A stretch of 64,000 nt of DNA from Halomarina halobia (lineage in GTDB: Archaea > Halobacteriota > Halobacteria > Halobacteriales > Haloarculaceae). Both the position numbers and the translations under genes were made by a program. Numbering within the stretch: the first letter of the stretch is position 1; each line of letters opens with the position of its first letter. The DNA lies in NCBI RefSeq assembly GCF_029338575.1, contig NZ_CP119992.1, forward strand, positions 2,480,001 to 2,544,000, read 5' to 3'. Shown in pieces: positions 50,738 through 60,095 of this stretch. The notes below the pieces were generated by a model. That model was given only the letters and a program-made list of their open reading frames with translations, searched no databases and had not been told where the DNA came from.

Positions 50738-50908
50738 ACTCGCGGCTGCTACGCTGGCGGCGGCGGTGGTAAACCGGCCTACCGCCCCGTACCTTTATAA
50801 CCGAAAGCGGGGCCAGAGGCTCCCGTGATCTGACGCTCGTTGCGGGGTGTTTCGCGGTTGTGCGACGCCACGCCCCGCGACCCCCGGCCACGGCGTCGCC
50901 TGTTCGCC
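50738..50908 (+). repeat. TATA-containing conserved block, copy 2 (possible small-RNA gene)
   Basis: Matches 20857-21024 closely, with the same order of landmarks and TATA at 50794-50800 (TTTATAA). Here the foldable stem is GCGGGG with CCCCGC; in copy 1 it is GCGGGG with CTCCGC, so the change keeps pairing (G-U). A transcript would start near 50825. Like copy 1, it follows a hairpin repeat. Confidence 0.6.
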
Positions 50909-50984
50909 AAGACGCGTTGCTAACACGTCGCTAGCGTCGCGCTTCGCGTCGCTGACAAGCGCAGGATAACATCTCTCCGGCGAC

Positions 50985-51080
50985 CAGGTCTCACCTCCTC
51001 CGCCGGACGAATACTGCGAGTTCAGCGTGCTCCCCCTCGCCGTCGGCTCGCGGGAGCTCCGGGGATCGGGTGCGTCAGCT
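50985..51080 (+). repeat. Degenerate tail of the hairpin-repeat family
   Basis: Contains AGCGTGCTCCCCCTCGCC and CGGCTCGCGGGAGCT, close to GGCGTGCTCCCGCTCGCC and CGGCTCGCGGGAACT in the tail of copy G (50663-50694). It has no CACCTTTTGC start. It is probably a decayed or recombined third piece. Confidence 0.5.
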
Positions 51081-51165
51081 CGCTCGCGGCGAATCCGCCG
51101 GCGATATCGGAAAAGCTCATCTGGCGACGGCGAACCCGATTTCCACCGTCGCACTACGAGTTCCC

Positions 51166-51363
51166 ACCGCGACCGAGTGAACGCAGTGAGCGAGGGAGCG
51201 GACCGACAAACCCCCGAAGGAGCGCAGCGACTGAGGGGGTGAGGAGGATTTTGGTCCTTCCAGAACCGCTCGCGGTTCTGGAAGCCTGTGAGACGCGACG
51301 CGTCTCACAATGCAGATTTTGCCAGCGGGCGGCGAAGCCGCCCGCGCAGCAAAAGGCGGTGGT
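51166..51363 (-). repeat. Dispersed hairpin repeat, copy H, with inserted double hairpin
   Basis: Minus-strand orientation. CCTTTTGC is at 51349-51356; inner hairpin GCGGGCGGC-TTC-GCCGCCCGC. It carries the same insertion as copy C, with hairpins GTGAGACGC...GCGTCTCAC and TTCCAGAACCGC...GCGGTTCTGGAA. It ends 40 bp before the hemL start, so it lies in the hemL promoter region rather than after a stop codon. Confidence 0.85.
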
Positions 51364-51402
51364 TGAGAAACGTCTTTGCCGGCCCCGTCCGAACCCCCGC
51401 TC

Positions 51403-52743
<1,341 letters not shown>

Positions 52744-52857
52744 CGCCCCGATAGCCCCGAGGGGCGGGAATCGGGTCGGGACGCCGTCTCCGACGGCCGC
52801 GTCGGTGCGACGGTCGACCCACTAACGCTTATCGCCTCGGAAGCGAGTGTTACCGAC

Positions 52858-53286
52858 ATGGAGCATCCCGTCACGACCACCGACCGCGCGGCCGTCGAGT
52901 CGCGCTGGTGGCTCGTCGTCGCGGCCGCCGCGGCCTTCTGGGTGCTCGCGTTCGCCGTCGGTGCGCTCGCGTTCCTCGTCGGAATGGCGGCGTTCGTCGG
53001 CGGGTTCTTCCTCGACCCGTCGCTCTTCCTGCCCGGCGCGTTCGGCCTCGCGCTCCTCGTGATCGTCCCCTTCGTCCTCCTCGGCTTCGCACTCGCCGTC
53101 GCGCTGCCCGTCGCGCTCTACTTCGACGCGACGGCCGTCCGCGGGGCGGCCGTCGGCTGGGAGCCGGATCCCGTGCTCTACGCGCTCGTCGCCGTCGTCG
53201 GGCTGTTCGCCCAGGGGGTGCCGATCCAGCCGGCGGTCGCGGTCTACTACCTCTACCGCCGTCACCAGCACGTCGGCGAGCCGTGA
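52858..53286 (+). CDS. Haloarchaeal membrane protein in the heme cluster (142 aa)
   Basis: Three to four helices: residues ~15-45 (LVVAAAAAFWVLAFAVGALA), ~50-85 (LPGAFGLALLVIVPFVLLGF) and ~105-125. A conserved-looking YYLYRRHQHVGEP end would be cytoplasmic. No named family recognised. It lies between hemL (115 bp upstream) and hemC (68 bp downstream), suggesting linkage to the tetrapyrrole genes, but that is only positional. Confidence 0.72.
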   Translation: MEHPVTTTDRAAVESRWWLVVAAAAAFWVLAFAVGALAFLVGMAAFVGGFFLDPSLFLPGAFGLALLVIVPFVLLGFALAVALPVALYFDATAVRGAAVGWEPDPVLYALVAVVGLFAQGVPIQPAVAVYYLYRRHQHVGEP

Positions 53287-53354
53287 GTGAGCGAGGACCG
53301 CGGCCCGGGGCGGTCATAGAACCGCTTTTCCCTCCCGACTGCCGAGGGACGCGT

Positions 53355-54458
53355 ATGACTGCACGCGGCCAGACGCTCCGCCTCGCCACGCGCGGGTCGA
53401 CGCTCGCGCTCCGACAGGCGGGGGAGGTACGGGCCGCCCTCGAATCCCCCCGACGGACGGTCGAACTCGTCGAGGTGGAGACGCGGGGCGACCAGATCCG
53501 GGACGAACTCATCCACCGCCTCGGAAAGACCGGCGCGTTCGTCCGCAGCCTCGACGAGAAGGTGCTCGCGGGCGAGGTCGACGCCGCCGTCCACTCGATG
53601 AAGGACATGCCGACCGAGTTCCCCGAGGACCTCGTCGTCGCCGGCGTCCCCGCCCGGGCGAGCGCGCGCGACGTGCTCGTGACGCCGGACGGCACCGCGC
53701 TCGCGGACCTCCCCGACGGGGCGACCGTCGGGACGGGAAGCCTCCGTCGGAAGGCGCAACTGCTCGCCGCCCGGCCGGACCTCGACGTGCGACCGCTCCG
53801 GGGTAACGTCGACACTCGCGCCGAGAAGCTGCTCGCGCCGTCGCTCCAGCGCGAACACGAGGCGCGCCTCGAAGCCGAGGAAGCGGAGGAGGGCGAGGAG
53901 GGGGAGGACGGCCCCTACGAGCGAACCACCGAGGAGTGGTTCGACGACCGCTCCGAACTGGAGCGGCGGGCGCTCGGCCGCGAGGTCGAGACGGCGTTCG
54001 ACGCCATCGTCCTGGCCGAGGCGGGGCTGTACCGCTCGGGGCTGACGAACCACCTCTCGTTCCGGCAGTTCTCCCCAACGGCGTTCGTCCCCTCGGCCGG
54101 ACAGGGCGCGCTCGCGGTGACGGCGAGCGACGCCGACGTCGCCGAACGCCTGCGCGACGCGCTCGATCACCCGCCGACCCGGGTGACGACGACCGTCGAG
54201 CGCACGGTGTTGAAGCACCTCGGCGGCGGCTGTATCGCCCCGATCGGCGTCCACGCGCGCCTGCAGGGCGAGCGCGTCACCGTCGTCGCGCGCGTGCTCG
54301 CCCCCGACGGCAGCGAGGAGGTGCGCGAGACGCGCTCGCTGTCGGTCGAGAAGCACCCCGAGGAGGCCCGCCGCTTCGCCGAGGCGCTCCGCGAGCGCGG
54401 CGCGGCCGACCTGATCGAGGACGCCCGCCGGACGACGGAGGGCACCCGCGAGGAGTGA
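53355..54458 (+). CDS. hemC: Porphobilinogen deaminase (hydroxymethylbilane synthase)
   Basis: A 367-residue enzyme. The start at ATG 53355 gives LRLATRGSTLALRQAGEV, the canonical N-terminus; AAVHSMKDMPTEF, GTGSLRRKAQL and RGNVDTRAEKL follow, and the dipyrromethane Cys is in HLGGGCIAPIGVHA. A highly acidic insertion at ~175-210 (EAEEAEEGEEGEDGPYE) is the main departure from bacterial enzymes and fits haloadaptation. cobA starts 1 bp after the stop. Confidence 0.95.
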   Translation: MTARGQTLRLATRGSTLALRQAGEVRAALESPRRTVELVEVETRGDQIRDELIHRLGKTGAFVRSLDEKVLAGEVDAAVHSMKDMPTEFPEDLVVAGVPARASARDVLVTPDGTALADLPDGATVGTGSLRRKAQLLAARPDLDVRPLRGNVDTRAEKLLAPSLQREHEARLEAEEAEEGEEGEDGPYERTTEEWFDDRSELERRALGREVETAFDAIVLAEAGLYRSGLTNHLSFRQFSPTAFVPSAGQGALAVTASDADVAERLRDALDHPPTRVTTTVERTVLKHLGGGCIAPIGVHARLQGERVTVVARVLAPDGSEEVRETRSLSVEKHPEEARRFAEALRERGAADLIEDARRTTEGTREE

Positions 54459-54459
54459 G

Positions 54460-55287
54460 ATGAGCGATACGCCTCCCGAGACGCGCGGGTCGCGCGAGAC
54501 CGACGACGACGCCCACGAACCCGACGCGGTCGGTCGCGTCTACCTCGTCGGCAGCGGCCCCGGCGACCCCGACCTGCTCACGGTGAAGGCCCGCCGACTG
54601 CTGGCGGCGGCCGACGTCGTCCTCCACGACAAGCTACCGGGACCCGACGTGATCGACCTGATCCCCGAGGGGCGGGGCGAGGACGTCGGCAAGCGCGCCG
54701 GTGGGGAGCGCACCGCCCAGGAGTACACCAACGAGCGCCTGGTCGAACTCGCCCGCGAGGGGAAGACCGTCGTCCGGCTGAAGGGCGGCGACCCGTTCGT
54801 CTTCGGGCGCGGCGGCGAGGAGGCCGAGCACCTCGCCGCGCGCGGGATCCCCTTCGAGGTCGTCCCGGGGGTCACCAGCGCCGTCGCCGGGCCGGGGGTC
54901 GCGGGAATCCCCGTCACCCACCGGGATCACGCCTCGTCGGTGACGTTCGTGACGGGCCACGAGGACCCGACCAAGGCGGAGTCCGCGGTGAACTGGGAGG
55001 CGCTCGCGGCGACCGGCGGCACGCTCGTCGTGCTGATGGGCGTCGGGAGGCTCCCCGACTACGTCGGCGCGCTTCGGGCGGCCGGGATGGCCCCCGAGAC
55101 GCCCGTCGCGCTGATCGAGCGGGCGACGTGGCCCGACCAGCGCGTCGCCGTCGGCACGCTCGCGACGATCGTCGAGGTGCGCGATCGCGAGGGGATCGAA
55201 CCGCCCGCTATCACCGTCGTCGGCGAGGTGGCGGCGACCCGCGAGCGCGTGGCCGAATTCCTCGAGAACGAGGTGAACGATCGATGA
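54460..55287 (+). CDS. cobA: Uroporphyrinogen-III C-methyltransferase
   Basis: A 275-residue SAM-dependent methyltransferase making precorrin-2, the branch toward siroheme, cobalamin and archaeal heme. VYLVGSGPGDPDLLTVKA (26-43), VVRLKGGDPFVFGRGGEEAE and PGVTSAVAGPGVAGIPVTHR are the family signatures. An acidic N-terminal extension precedes them. One base separates it from hemC. It is followed by repeat K and then hemD. Confidence 0.95.
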   Translation: MSDTPPETRGSRETDDDAHEPDAVGRVYLVGSGPGDPDLLTVKARRLLAAADVVLHDKLPGPDVIDLIPEGRGEDVGKRAGGERTAQEYTNERLVELAREGKTVVRLKGGDPFVFGRGGEEAEHLAARGIPFEVVPGVTSAVAGPGVAGIPVTHRDHASSVTFVTGHEDPTKAESAVNWEALAATGGTLVVLMGVGRLPDYVGALRAAGMAPETPVALIERATWPDQRVAVGTLATIVEVRDREGIEPPAITVVGEVAATRERVAEFLENEVNDR

Positions 55288-55324
55288 ACGCGCCGCTTGA
55301 ACGAGTGAAGGAGCCGGGAGAGGA

Positions 55325-55456
55325 ATCGAGAACGCCTTCGAAGCCCTCGCACTCTCGACTCGTGCACCTCGCTGCGCGCGCTCGCTCGCTACGCTCGTTC
55401 GCGTGCTTGCGTCGGCATACTTCGCCGAGAACGCTCGCCCTTCGAGTCCGCCAGGG
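55325..55456 (+). repeat. Second dispersed repeat family, copy K
   Basis: Shares ordered blocks with 26510-26647 (AAGCCCTCGC, CTCGCTGCGC, CTCGCTACGCTCG, GTGCTTG-GTCG, AACGCTCGCCCTT, TCCGCCAGG). It lies between cobA and hemD, two genes otherwise expected to be tightly spaced, and so splits the tetrapyrrole operon by about 220 bp. Confidence 0.75.
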
Positions 55457-55509
55457 GTGCCGGACGCGGGGGATCGTACTGGCGGATGGCACGCCCGAGG
55501 TGATGTCCC

Positions 55510-56250
55510 GTGCATAGGGTAGCTGTCTTCCGCCCCGACGACGAGCGCCTCGCGCGGGCGTGCGATCTCCTGCGCGACCTCGACGCCGTGCCCGTCACCG
55601 ACCCGATGCTCGCAGTCGAACCGACGGGCGCGATCCCCCGCGAGGACGCCGACTGCGTCGTCCTCACGAGCAGGACCGGTGCGGAACTCGTCGCCGAGGC
55701 GGGGTGGCGTCCGGCCGACGACGCGGCGGTGTGCGCCATCGGCGAGCGGACCGCGGACGCGCTCCGGCGGGCGGGCTACCGGGTCGACCTGATCCCCGAG
55801 GAGTTCTCCTCCGCGGGCCTGGTGGCGGCGCTGCGCGACCGCGCGGCGGGGGCGCGCGTCGAGGTCGCCCGGAGCGACCACGGCTCGTCGGTGCTCACCG
55901 ACGGCCTGAACGACGACGGGGCGTACGTCCACGAGACGGTCCTCTACCGCCTCGTCCGCCCCCCCGAGTCGGGCGACTCGGCCGAACTCGCCGCCGCGGG
56001 CGACCTCGACGCGGCGCTCTTTACCTCCTCGCTCACCGTCGCGCACTTCCTCGACGCCGCGGCGGAGCGCGGCGTGCGCGAGGCGGCCGTGGCGGGACTG
56101 AACGGGGCGGTCGTGGGCGCGATCGGGGAACCGACCCGCGACCGGGCCGCGGCGGCGGGCGTCGAGGTGGACGTGGTGCCGGAGACGGCGACGTTCGAGG
56201 CGCTGGCGCGCGCGGCGGTCGAGCGCCTCGGGAGCGCGGACGGCGGGTGA
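55510..56250 (+). CDS. hemD: Uroporphyrinogen-III synthase
   Basis: A 246-residue enzyme closing hydroxymethylbilane to uroporphyrinogen III. GTG 55510 gives MHRVAVFRPDDERLARACDL. HemD is poorly conserved, but PTGAIPREDADCVVLTSRTG, AAVCAIGERTADALRRAGYR, VARSDHGSSVLTDGL, ALFTSSLTVAHFLDA and VVGAIGEPTRDRAAAAGVEV are in family order. Downstream of cobA after repeat K. Confidence 0.9.
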   Translation: MHRVAVFRPDDERLARACDLLRDLDAVPVTDPMLAVEPTGAIPREDADCVVLTSRTGAELVAEAGWRPADDAAVCAIGERTADALRRAGYRVDLIPEEFSSAGLVAALRDRAAGARVEVARSDHGSSVLTDGLNDDGAYVHETVLYRLVRPPESGDSAELAAAGDLDAALFTSSLTVAHFLDAAAERGVREAAVAGLNGAVVGAIGEPTRDRAAAAGVEVDVVPETATFEALARAAVERLGSADGG

Positions 56251-56331
56251 GGGACTCGCCGGCGGGGAGCCGTCGAGACGGGTGACCGCCGGGACTCGTC
56301 AGGGTTATCGGGCGGTGCTCTGTACCGCGAT

Positions 56332-57519
56332 GTGAGGTGCTTCTGGACTCCCGTGTCGGGTGAGGGTAACTGGCGTTCGGTCGCGGCCGTGGCGGGCTGG
56401 CAGACCGCCGCGAGCCTCTGTTACTACAGCGTCTTCGCCGCGACGGGGTTCGTCCGCGAGGCGTTCGACCTCTCGGCGGCGCTCGTGGGCGTGTTCCTGA
56501 CGGCGGCGATGGTCGGGTACACGGTCGCGCTCTTTCCCAGCGGCGCGGCCGTCGACGCGCTGGGCGAGAAGCGCGTGATGCTCGTCGGCCTCGTTGGACT
56601 GGCGGCGGCCGCCGTCGGCGTGTCGTTCGCCCCCTCCTACGCGCTGTTGCTCCTCGCGGGCGCGGCGCTCGGCTCGGCCTACTCGACGGCCATGCCCGCC
56701 TCGAACCGGGGGATCGTCGCCAGCGCACCCGCCGGCCGCGAGAACCTCGCCATGGGGCTGAAGCAGGTCGGCGTCACCGCCGGGAGCGGGGCGGCCTCGC
56801 TGGTCGTCACCGGCGTCGCGGCGGTCGCGGCGTGGCAGGCGGGCTTCTGGGTGATCGCGGCGGTCGCGGGCGGCTACGCGCTCGGCTTTCTCGCCCTCTA
56901 CGATGGGACCGAGGGGTCGGGAACCGTCGCGCCGCCCGACCTCTCGGGGCTGGGCGCGAACCGCGCGTACGTCCTGCTCGTCCTCGCGGGGTTCTTCGTC
57001 GGCGCGTCGATCTTCACCACCCTGGGGTACGTCATCCTCTACGTGGAGGACGTGGTCGGCCGGAGCGCCGCCGTGGGCGGGGTCGTCCTCGCGCTCGCGC
57101 AGGTGACCGGGAGCCTGGGCCGCGTCGGCGCGGGCGGCCTCGCCGACCGACTCGGCGGCGCGCGCGGGGCGGCCACCGTCGCGCTCGCCCAGGTCGCGGT
57201 CGCGGTCGGCCTGTTCGCCCTCCTCGCGCTCGAGATCGAATCGCTCCCCGTGACGGTCGCGCTGTTCGCGGGCGTCGGCGTCTCCGTCCTCGGGGCGATG
57301 GGGGTCTTCTACTCCTGCATGAGCGACCTCGTCGACGTCGACGAGGTAGGCGCGGCGACCGCGGGCGGCCAGACGGCCATCAACGTCGGGGGCATCGTCG
57401 CGCCCCCGGCGTTCGGGCTGCTCGCGGATTCCGCGGGCTACGCGGCGGGGTGGGGCCTGCTCGCCGGGTGCGCGCTGCTCGCGACACTGCTGCTCGCTGG
57501 CGTTCGGAGACGGGCGTGA
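56332..57519 (+). CDS. MFS transporter
   Basis: A protein of about 395 residues with 12 hydrophobic segments. GTG 56332 is used; GTG 56353 (MSGEGNWRSVAAVAGW) is equally possible and would avoid an odd N-terminus. PSGAAVDALGEKRVMLVGLV corresponds to the MFS loop 2-3 motif. LKQVGVTAGSGAASLVVTGV, then the second half with VGRSAAVGGVVLALAQVTGS and GGLADRLGGARG. The substrate is unknown. It may belong to the hemD transcript (80-bp gap). Confidence 0.87.
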   Translation: MRCFWTPVSGEGNWRSVAAVAGWQTAASLCYYSVFAATGFVREAFDLSAALVGVFLTAAMVGYTVALFPSGAAVDALGEKRVMLVGLVGLAAAAVGVSFAPSYALLLLAGAALGSAYSTAMPASNRGIVASAPAGRENLAMGLKQVGVTAGSGAASLVVTGVAAVAAWQAGFWVIAAVAGGYALGFLALYDGTEGSGTVAPPDLSGLGANRAYVLLVLAGFFVGASIFTTLGYVILYVEDVVGRSAAVGGVVLALAQVTGSLGRVGAGGLADRLGGARGAATVALAQVAVAVGLFALLALEIESLPVTVALFAGVGVSVLGAMGVFYSCMSDLVDVDEVGAATAGGQTAINVGGIVAPPAFGLLADSAGYAAGWGLLAGCALLATLLLAGVRRRA

Positions 57520-57625
57520 ACGCCCGTACCCCGCACGCCGGCGACTCGGACTCCGGGCGACCCCACTGGCGCGGACACGATCCCGGAACGAGAGTTTAAA
57601 TCGGAGACGGGTCGTACCTCCTACC

Positions 57626-59044
57626 GTGACCGGTCCCGTCCCCGAACTCGCAGACTGCGCCGACGCCTGCGCCGAGCGACTGCGCGAGGCCGACTCGGTC
57701 CTGCTGGCCTCCCACATCGACGCCGACGGACTCACGAGCGCCGCGATCGCGAGCACCGCGCTCGCGCGGGCGGGCATCGACTTCGAGGCGGTGTTCAAGA
57801 AGCAACTCGACGCCCACGAGATCGCCACCATCGCGGCGACCGACTACGACACCGTCCTGTTCACCGACTTCGGGAGCGGACAACTCGACGACGTCGTCCG
57901 CCACGAGGAGCGCGGGGACTTCACCCCCGTCGTCGCGGACCACCACCAGCCCGCGGACGCGGACACCGAGTTCCACCTCAACCCGCTGCTCTTCGGTATC
58001 GACGGCGCGAGCGAGCTCTCCGGGGCGGGCGCGGCGTACGTGCTCGCGCGAGCGCTGGGTAGCGACGGGCGGGCGAGCGCGGCGAACGCGGACCTCGCGG
58101 CGCTCGCGGTGGTGGGTGCGGTGGGCGACATGCAGGCCGCGGACGGCGCGCTCTCCGGCGCGAACGAGGCGATCGTCCGCGAGGGCGTCGAGGCGGGCGT
58201 GCTGGGGGAGGCGACCGACCTCGCGCTCTACGGTCGGCAGACCCGTCCCCTCCCGAAACTACTCGAGTACGCCGACGTTCCCATCCCCGGCATCGCCAAC
58301 AGCCAGTCGGGCAGCGTCGCCTTCCTCTCCGACCTCGGCCTGGACCTGAAGGAGGACGGCGAGTGGCGGACGTGGGCCTCGCTCGATGACGAGGAGCGAC
58401 GGACGGTCGCGAGCGCGCTGGTTCGCCGCGCCGTCGCCCGCGGCGTCCCCGCCCACCGGATCGACGGGCTCGTCGGCACCTCCTACACGCTGCTCGACGA
58501 GCGGACGGGGACGGAACTCAGGGACGCGAGCGAGTTCTCGACGCTCCTCAACGCCACCGCGCGCTACGAGCGCGCCGACGTGGGCCTCGCGGTCTGCCTC
58601 GGCAACCGGGACGGCGCGCTCGACCGCGCGCGCGACCTGCTTCGCAACCACCGGCGAAACCTCTCTGAGGGTCTGCGGTGGGTGCAGAACGAGGGCGTCA
58701 CGCGCGAGGAGCACGTCCAGTGGTTCGACGCGGGCGCGCGGATCCGCGAGACCATCGTCGGCATCGTCGCCGGGATGGCCGTCGGCACGGACGGCATCGA
58801 CCGCGACGTCCCGATCGTCGCCTTCGCCGAGAAGAGCGACGAGGAGACCAAGGTCTCGGCCCGCGGCACGCACGCGCTCGTCCGCCAGGGACTCGACCTC
58901 TCGCGGGCGATGAGCGAGGCGAGCGCGCGCGTCGGCGGTAAGGGCGGCGGACACGACGTCGCGGCGGGCGCGACCATCCCTGCCGGGAGCGAGCGGACGT
59001 TCGTCGAGTGGGTGGACCGCGTGGTCGGCGAGCAGATCGGCTAG
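57626..59044 (+). CDS. DHH-family nuclease (RecJ/GAN-like)
   Basis: A 472-residue protein. LLASHIDADGLTSAAIAS (DHH motif I, H-x-D-x-D), TVLFTDFGSGQ, VVADHHQPAD (DHH) and VVGAVGDMQAADG form the phosphoesterase core; GGKGGGHDVAAGATIPAGSE closes the DHHA1 domain. Archaea have several RecJ-like proteins, including the GINS-associated nuclease GAN that works with the CMG replicative helicase. Assignment among these is uncertain. Likely roles: 5'-3' ssDNA exonuclease or oligonucleotide phosphodiesterase. Confidence 0.88.
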   Translation: MTGPVPELADCADACAERLREADSVLLASHIDADGLTSAAIASTALARAGIDFEAVFKKQLDAHEIATIAATDYDTVLFTDFGSGQLDDVVRHEERGDFTPVVADHHQPADADTEFHLNPLLFGIDGASELSGAGAAYVLARALGSDGRASAANADLAALAVVGAVGDMQAADGALSGANEAIVREGVEAGVLGEATDLALYGRQTRPLPKLLEYADVPIPGIANSQSGSVAFLSDLGLDLKEDGEWRTWASLDDEERRTVASALVRRAVARGVPAHRIDGLVGTSYTLLDERTGTELRDASEFSTLLNATARYERADVGLAVCLGNRDGALDRARDLLRNHRRNLSEGLRWVQNEGVTREEHVQWFDAGARIRETIVGIVAGMAVGTDGIDRDVPIVAFAEKSDEETKVSARGTHALVRQGLDLSRAMSEASARVGGKGGGHDVAAGATIPAGSERTFVEWVDRVVGEQIG

Positions 59045-59336
59045 CTCGGGCCGGCCGCGGCCGCGTTCCGCCGATACCGGTTTCTCGTCTGCTGTCGGTG
59101 AGCGACGGCGCAACTCGGACGATAAACTGCATTCCGCTATAGGAAATCCGGGTTACGGCGTGCGTCGCTCGGTGGATCCGCTCCGACGATATCGCCGAAA
59201 CACGTGGTGAATTTCTGAATAACGAGATTCCGAGACCGACAATCGCTGGACAAAGTATCGGAACGATCGGTTATGGGTGTCCGTACTTGCATATTCGAGG
59301 ACGATGCTTACCCGCGTCAAGGGCCAATCCACGCCC

Positions 59337-59558
59337 ATGGCAACGAACGACTTCGGTACGCTCGGGTGGTTCTCGGTTGCGGGGGCGATCATCATGGGTG
59401 CGCTGTACGTCCTCGATGTGACGAACGTCGCCGACTCGATCCTCGACCCGGGCCTGACGCTCATCGTCGCGGTCCTCGCGGCGCTCGGCGCGTTCCTGTT
59501 CTGGGTCGGCAACGATCCGACGGCGGAGTCCGAGGGGGACTCCACGGAGACGACGTAG
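59337..59558 (+). CDS. Small two-helix membrane protein (73 aa)
   Basis: ATG 59337 begins MATNDFGTLGWFSVAGAIIM; ATG 59304 or GTG 59277 would extend it. Helix 1 is residues ~10-27 and helix 2 ~40-58 (GLTLIVAVLAALGAFLFWVG), with an acidic Thr/Glu tail. Function is unknown. The region before it (59120-59300) is lower in GC than its surroundings. Confidence 0.65.
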   Translation: MATNDFGTLGWFSVAGAIIMGALYVLDVTNVADSILDPGLTLIVAVLAALGAFLFWVGNDPTAESEGDSTETT

Positions 59559-59617
59559 CGCCCCCTTCGAACCCTCGATTCGCCGTTTCTCCGCCCGAGA
59601 CGCTCGCTCGTCGGGAG

Positions 59618-59977
59618 CTACGCGTCCGGTTCGACGACCGACTCGCCGAGCCACCGCTCGGCCCACGCCTCGATCTCGTCGAAGACGGGACAGAGCGACC
59701 GTCCCTTCTCGGTGAGGCTGTAGTAGGTCGCGATCGGCGCGTCCTCCTCGACCCGGCGGTGGACGAATCCCGTCTCCCGGAGGTCGTCGAGCACGCGCGA
59801 GAGCGTCCGCGAACTCGCGCCCGTCGAGCGCTTCAGTTCGTTGAACCGCTTCTCGCCGTCCTGGAGGTCGTGGAGGACGATGAGCCGCCACTGCGAGCCG
59901 ATCTGCTCGAGCGAGTCGATCACGAAGCACGCCTCCTCGCTGTACCGGTCGTCCGTCGCTGATGGCACGGATGTCAC
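59618..59977 (-). CDS. HxlR-family regulator with N-terminal Cys
   Basis: A 119-residue winged-helix regulator from GTG 59975-59977. CFVIDSLEQIGSQWRLIVLH has the single conserved Cys just before the first helix, the position of the redox Cys of YodB/HypR-type quinone and thiol sensors. KRFNELKRSTGASSRTLSRV is the recognition helix region. It is divergent from a ring-cleaving dioxygenase and esterase, the genes that quinone-responsive regulators control in Bacillus, so a role in quinone sensing is inferred. The palindrome GTCACCTGGTGAC overlaps its start. Confidence 0.87.
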   Translation of the reverse strand: MTSVPSATDDRYSEEACFVIDSLEQIGSQWRLIVLHDLQDGEKRFNELKRSTGASSRTLSRVLDDLRETGFVHRRVEEDAPIATYYSLTEKGRSLCPVFDEIEAWAERWLGESVVEPDA

Positions 59978-59985
59978 CTGGTGAC
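59973..59985. promoter_or_regulatory. Palindrome GTCACC-T-GGTGAC at the HxlR start
   Basis: A perfect 13-bp inverted repeat overlapping the GTG start of the HxlR gene. It could be an autoregulatory site. Not seen elsewhere in the cassette. Confidence 0.4.
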
Positions 59986-60028
59986 GGCTACGTCCGCGAA
60001 CGCATATAGCGGTTCGGATGCGTATCAG

Positions 60029-60041
60029 GTAACGTAGTTAC
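60029..60041. promoter_or_regulatory. Palindrome GTAAC-GTA-GTTAC in the divergent promoter
   Basis: A perfect inverted repeat between the HxlR gene and the dioxygenase gene, about 25 bp from the TATA-like GCATATA (60002-60008) of the HxlR promoter. It is the best candidate for the operator of the dioxygenase-esterase operon. Confidence 0.5.
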
Positions 60042-60095
60042 ACTACACTGGGGAACCGCCCCCGTCGACACACCATCGCTGACACTACCGACACC

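Noticed and set aside
52858..53286. A heme biosynthesis enzyme by position
   Set aside because: The sequence is just membrane helices with no catalytic motif; position alone is not enough.
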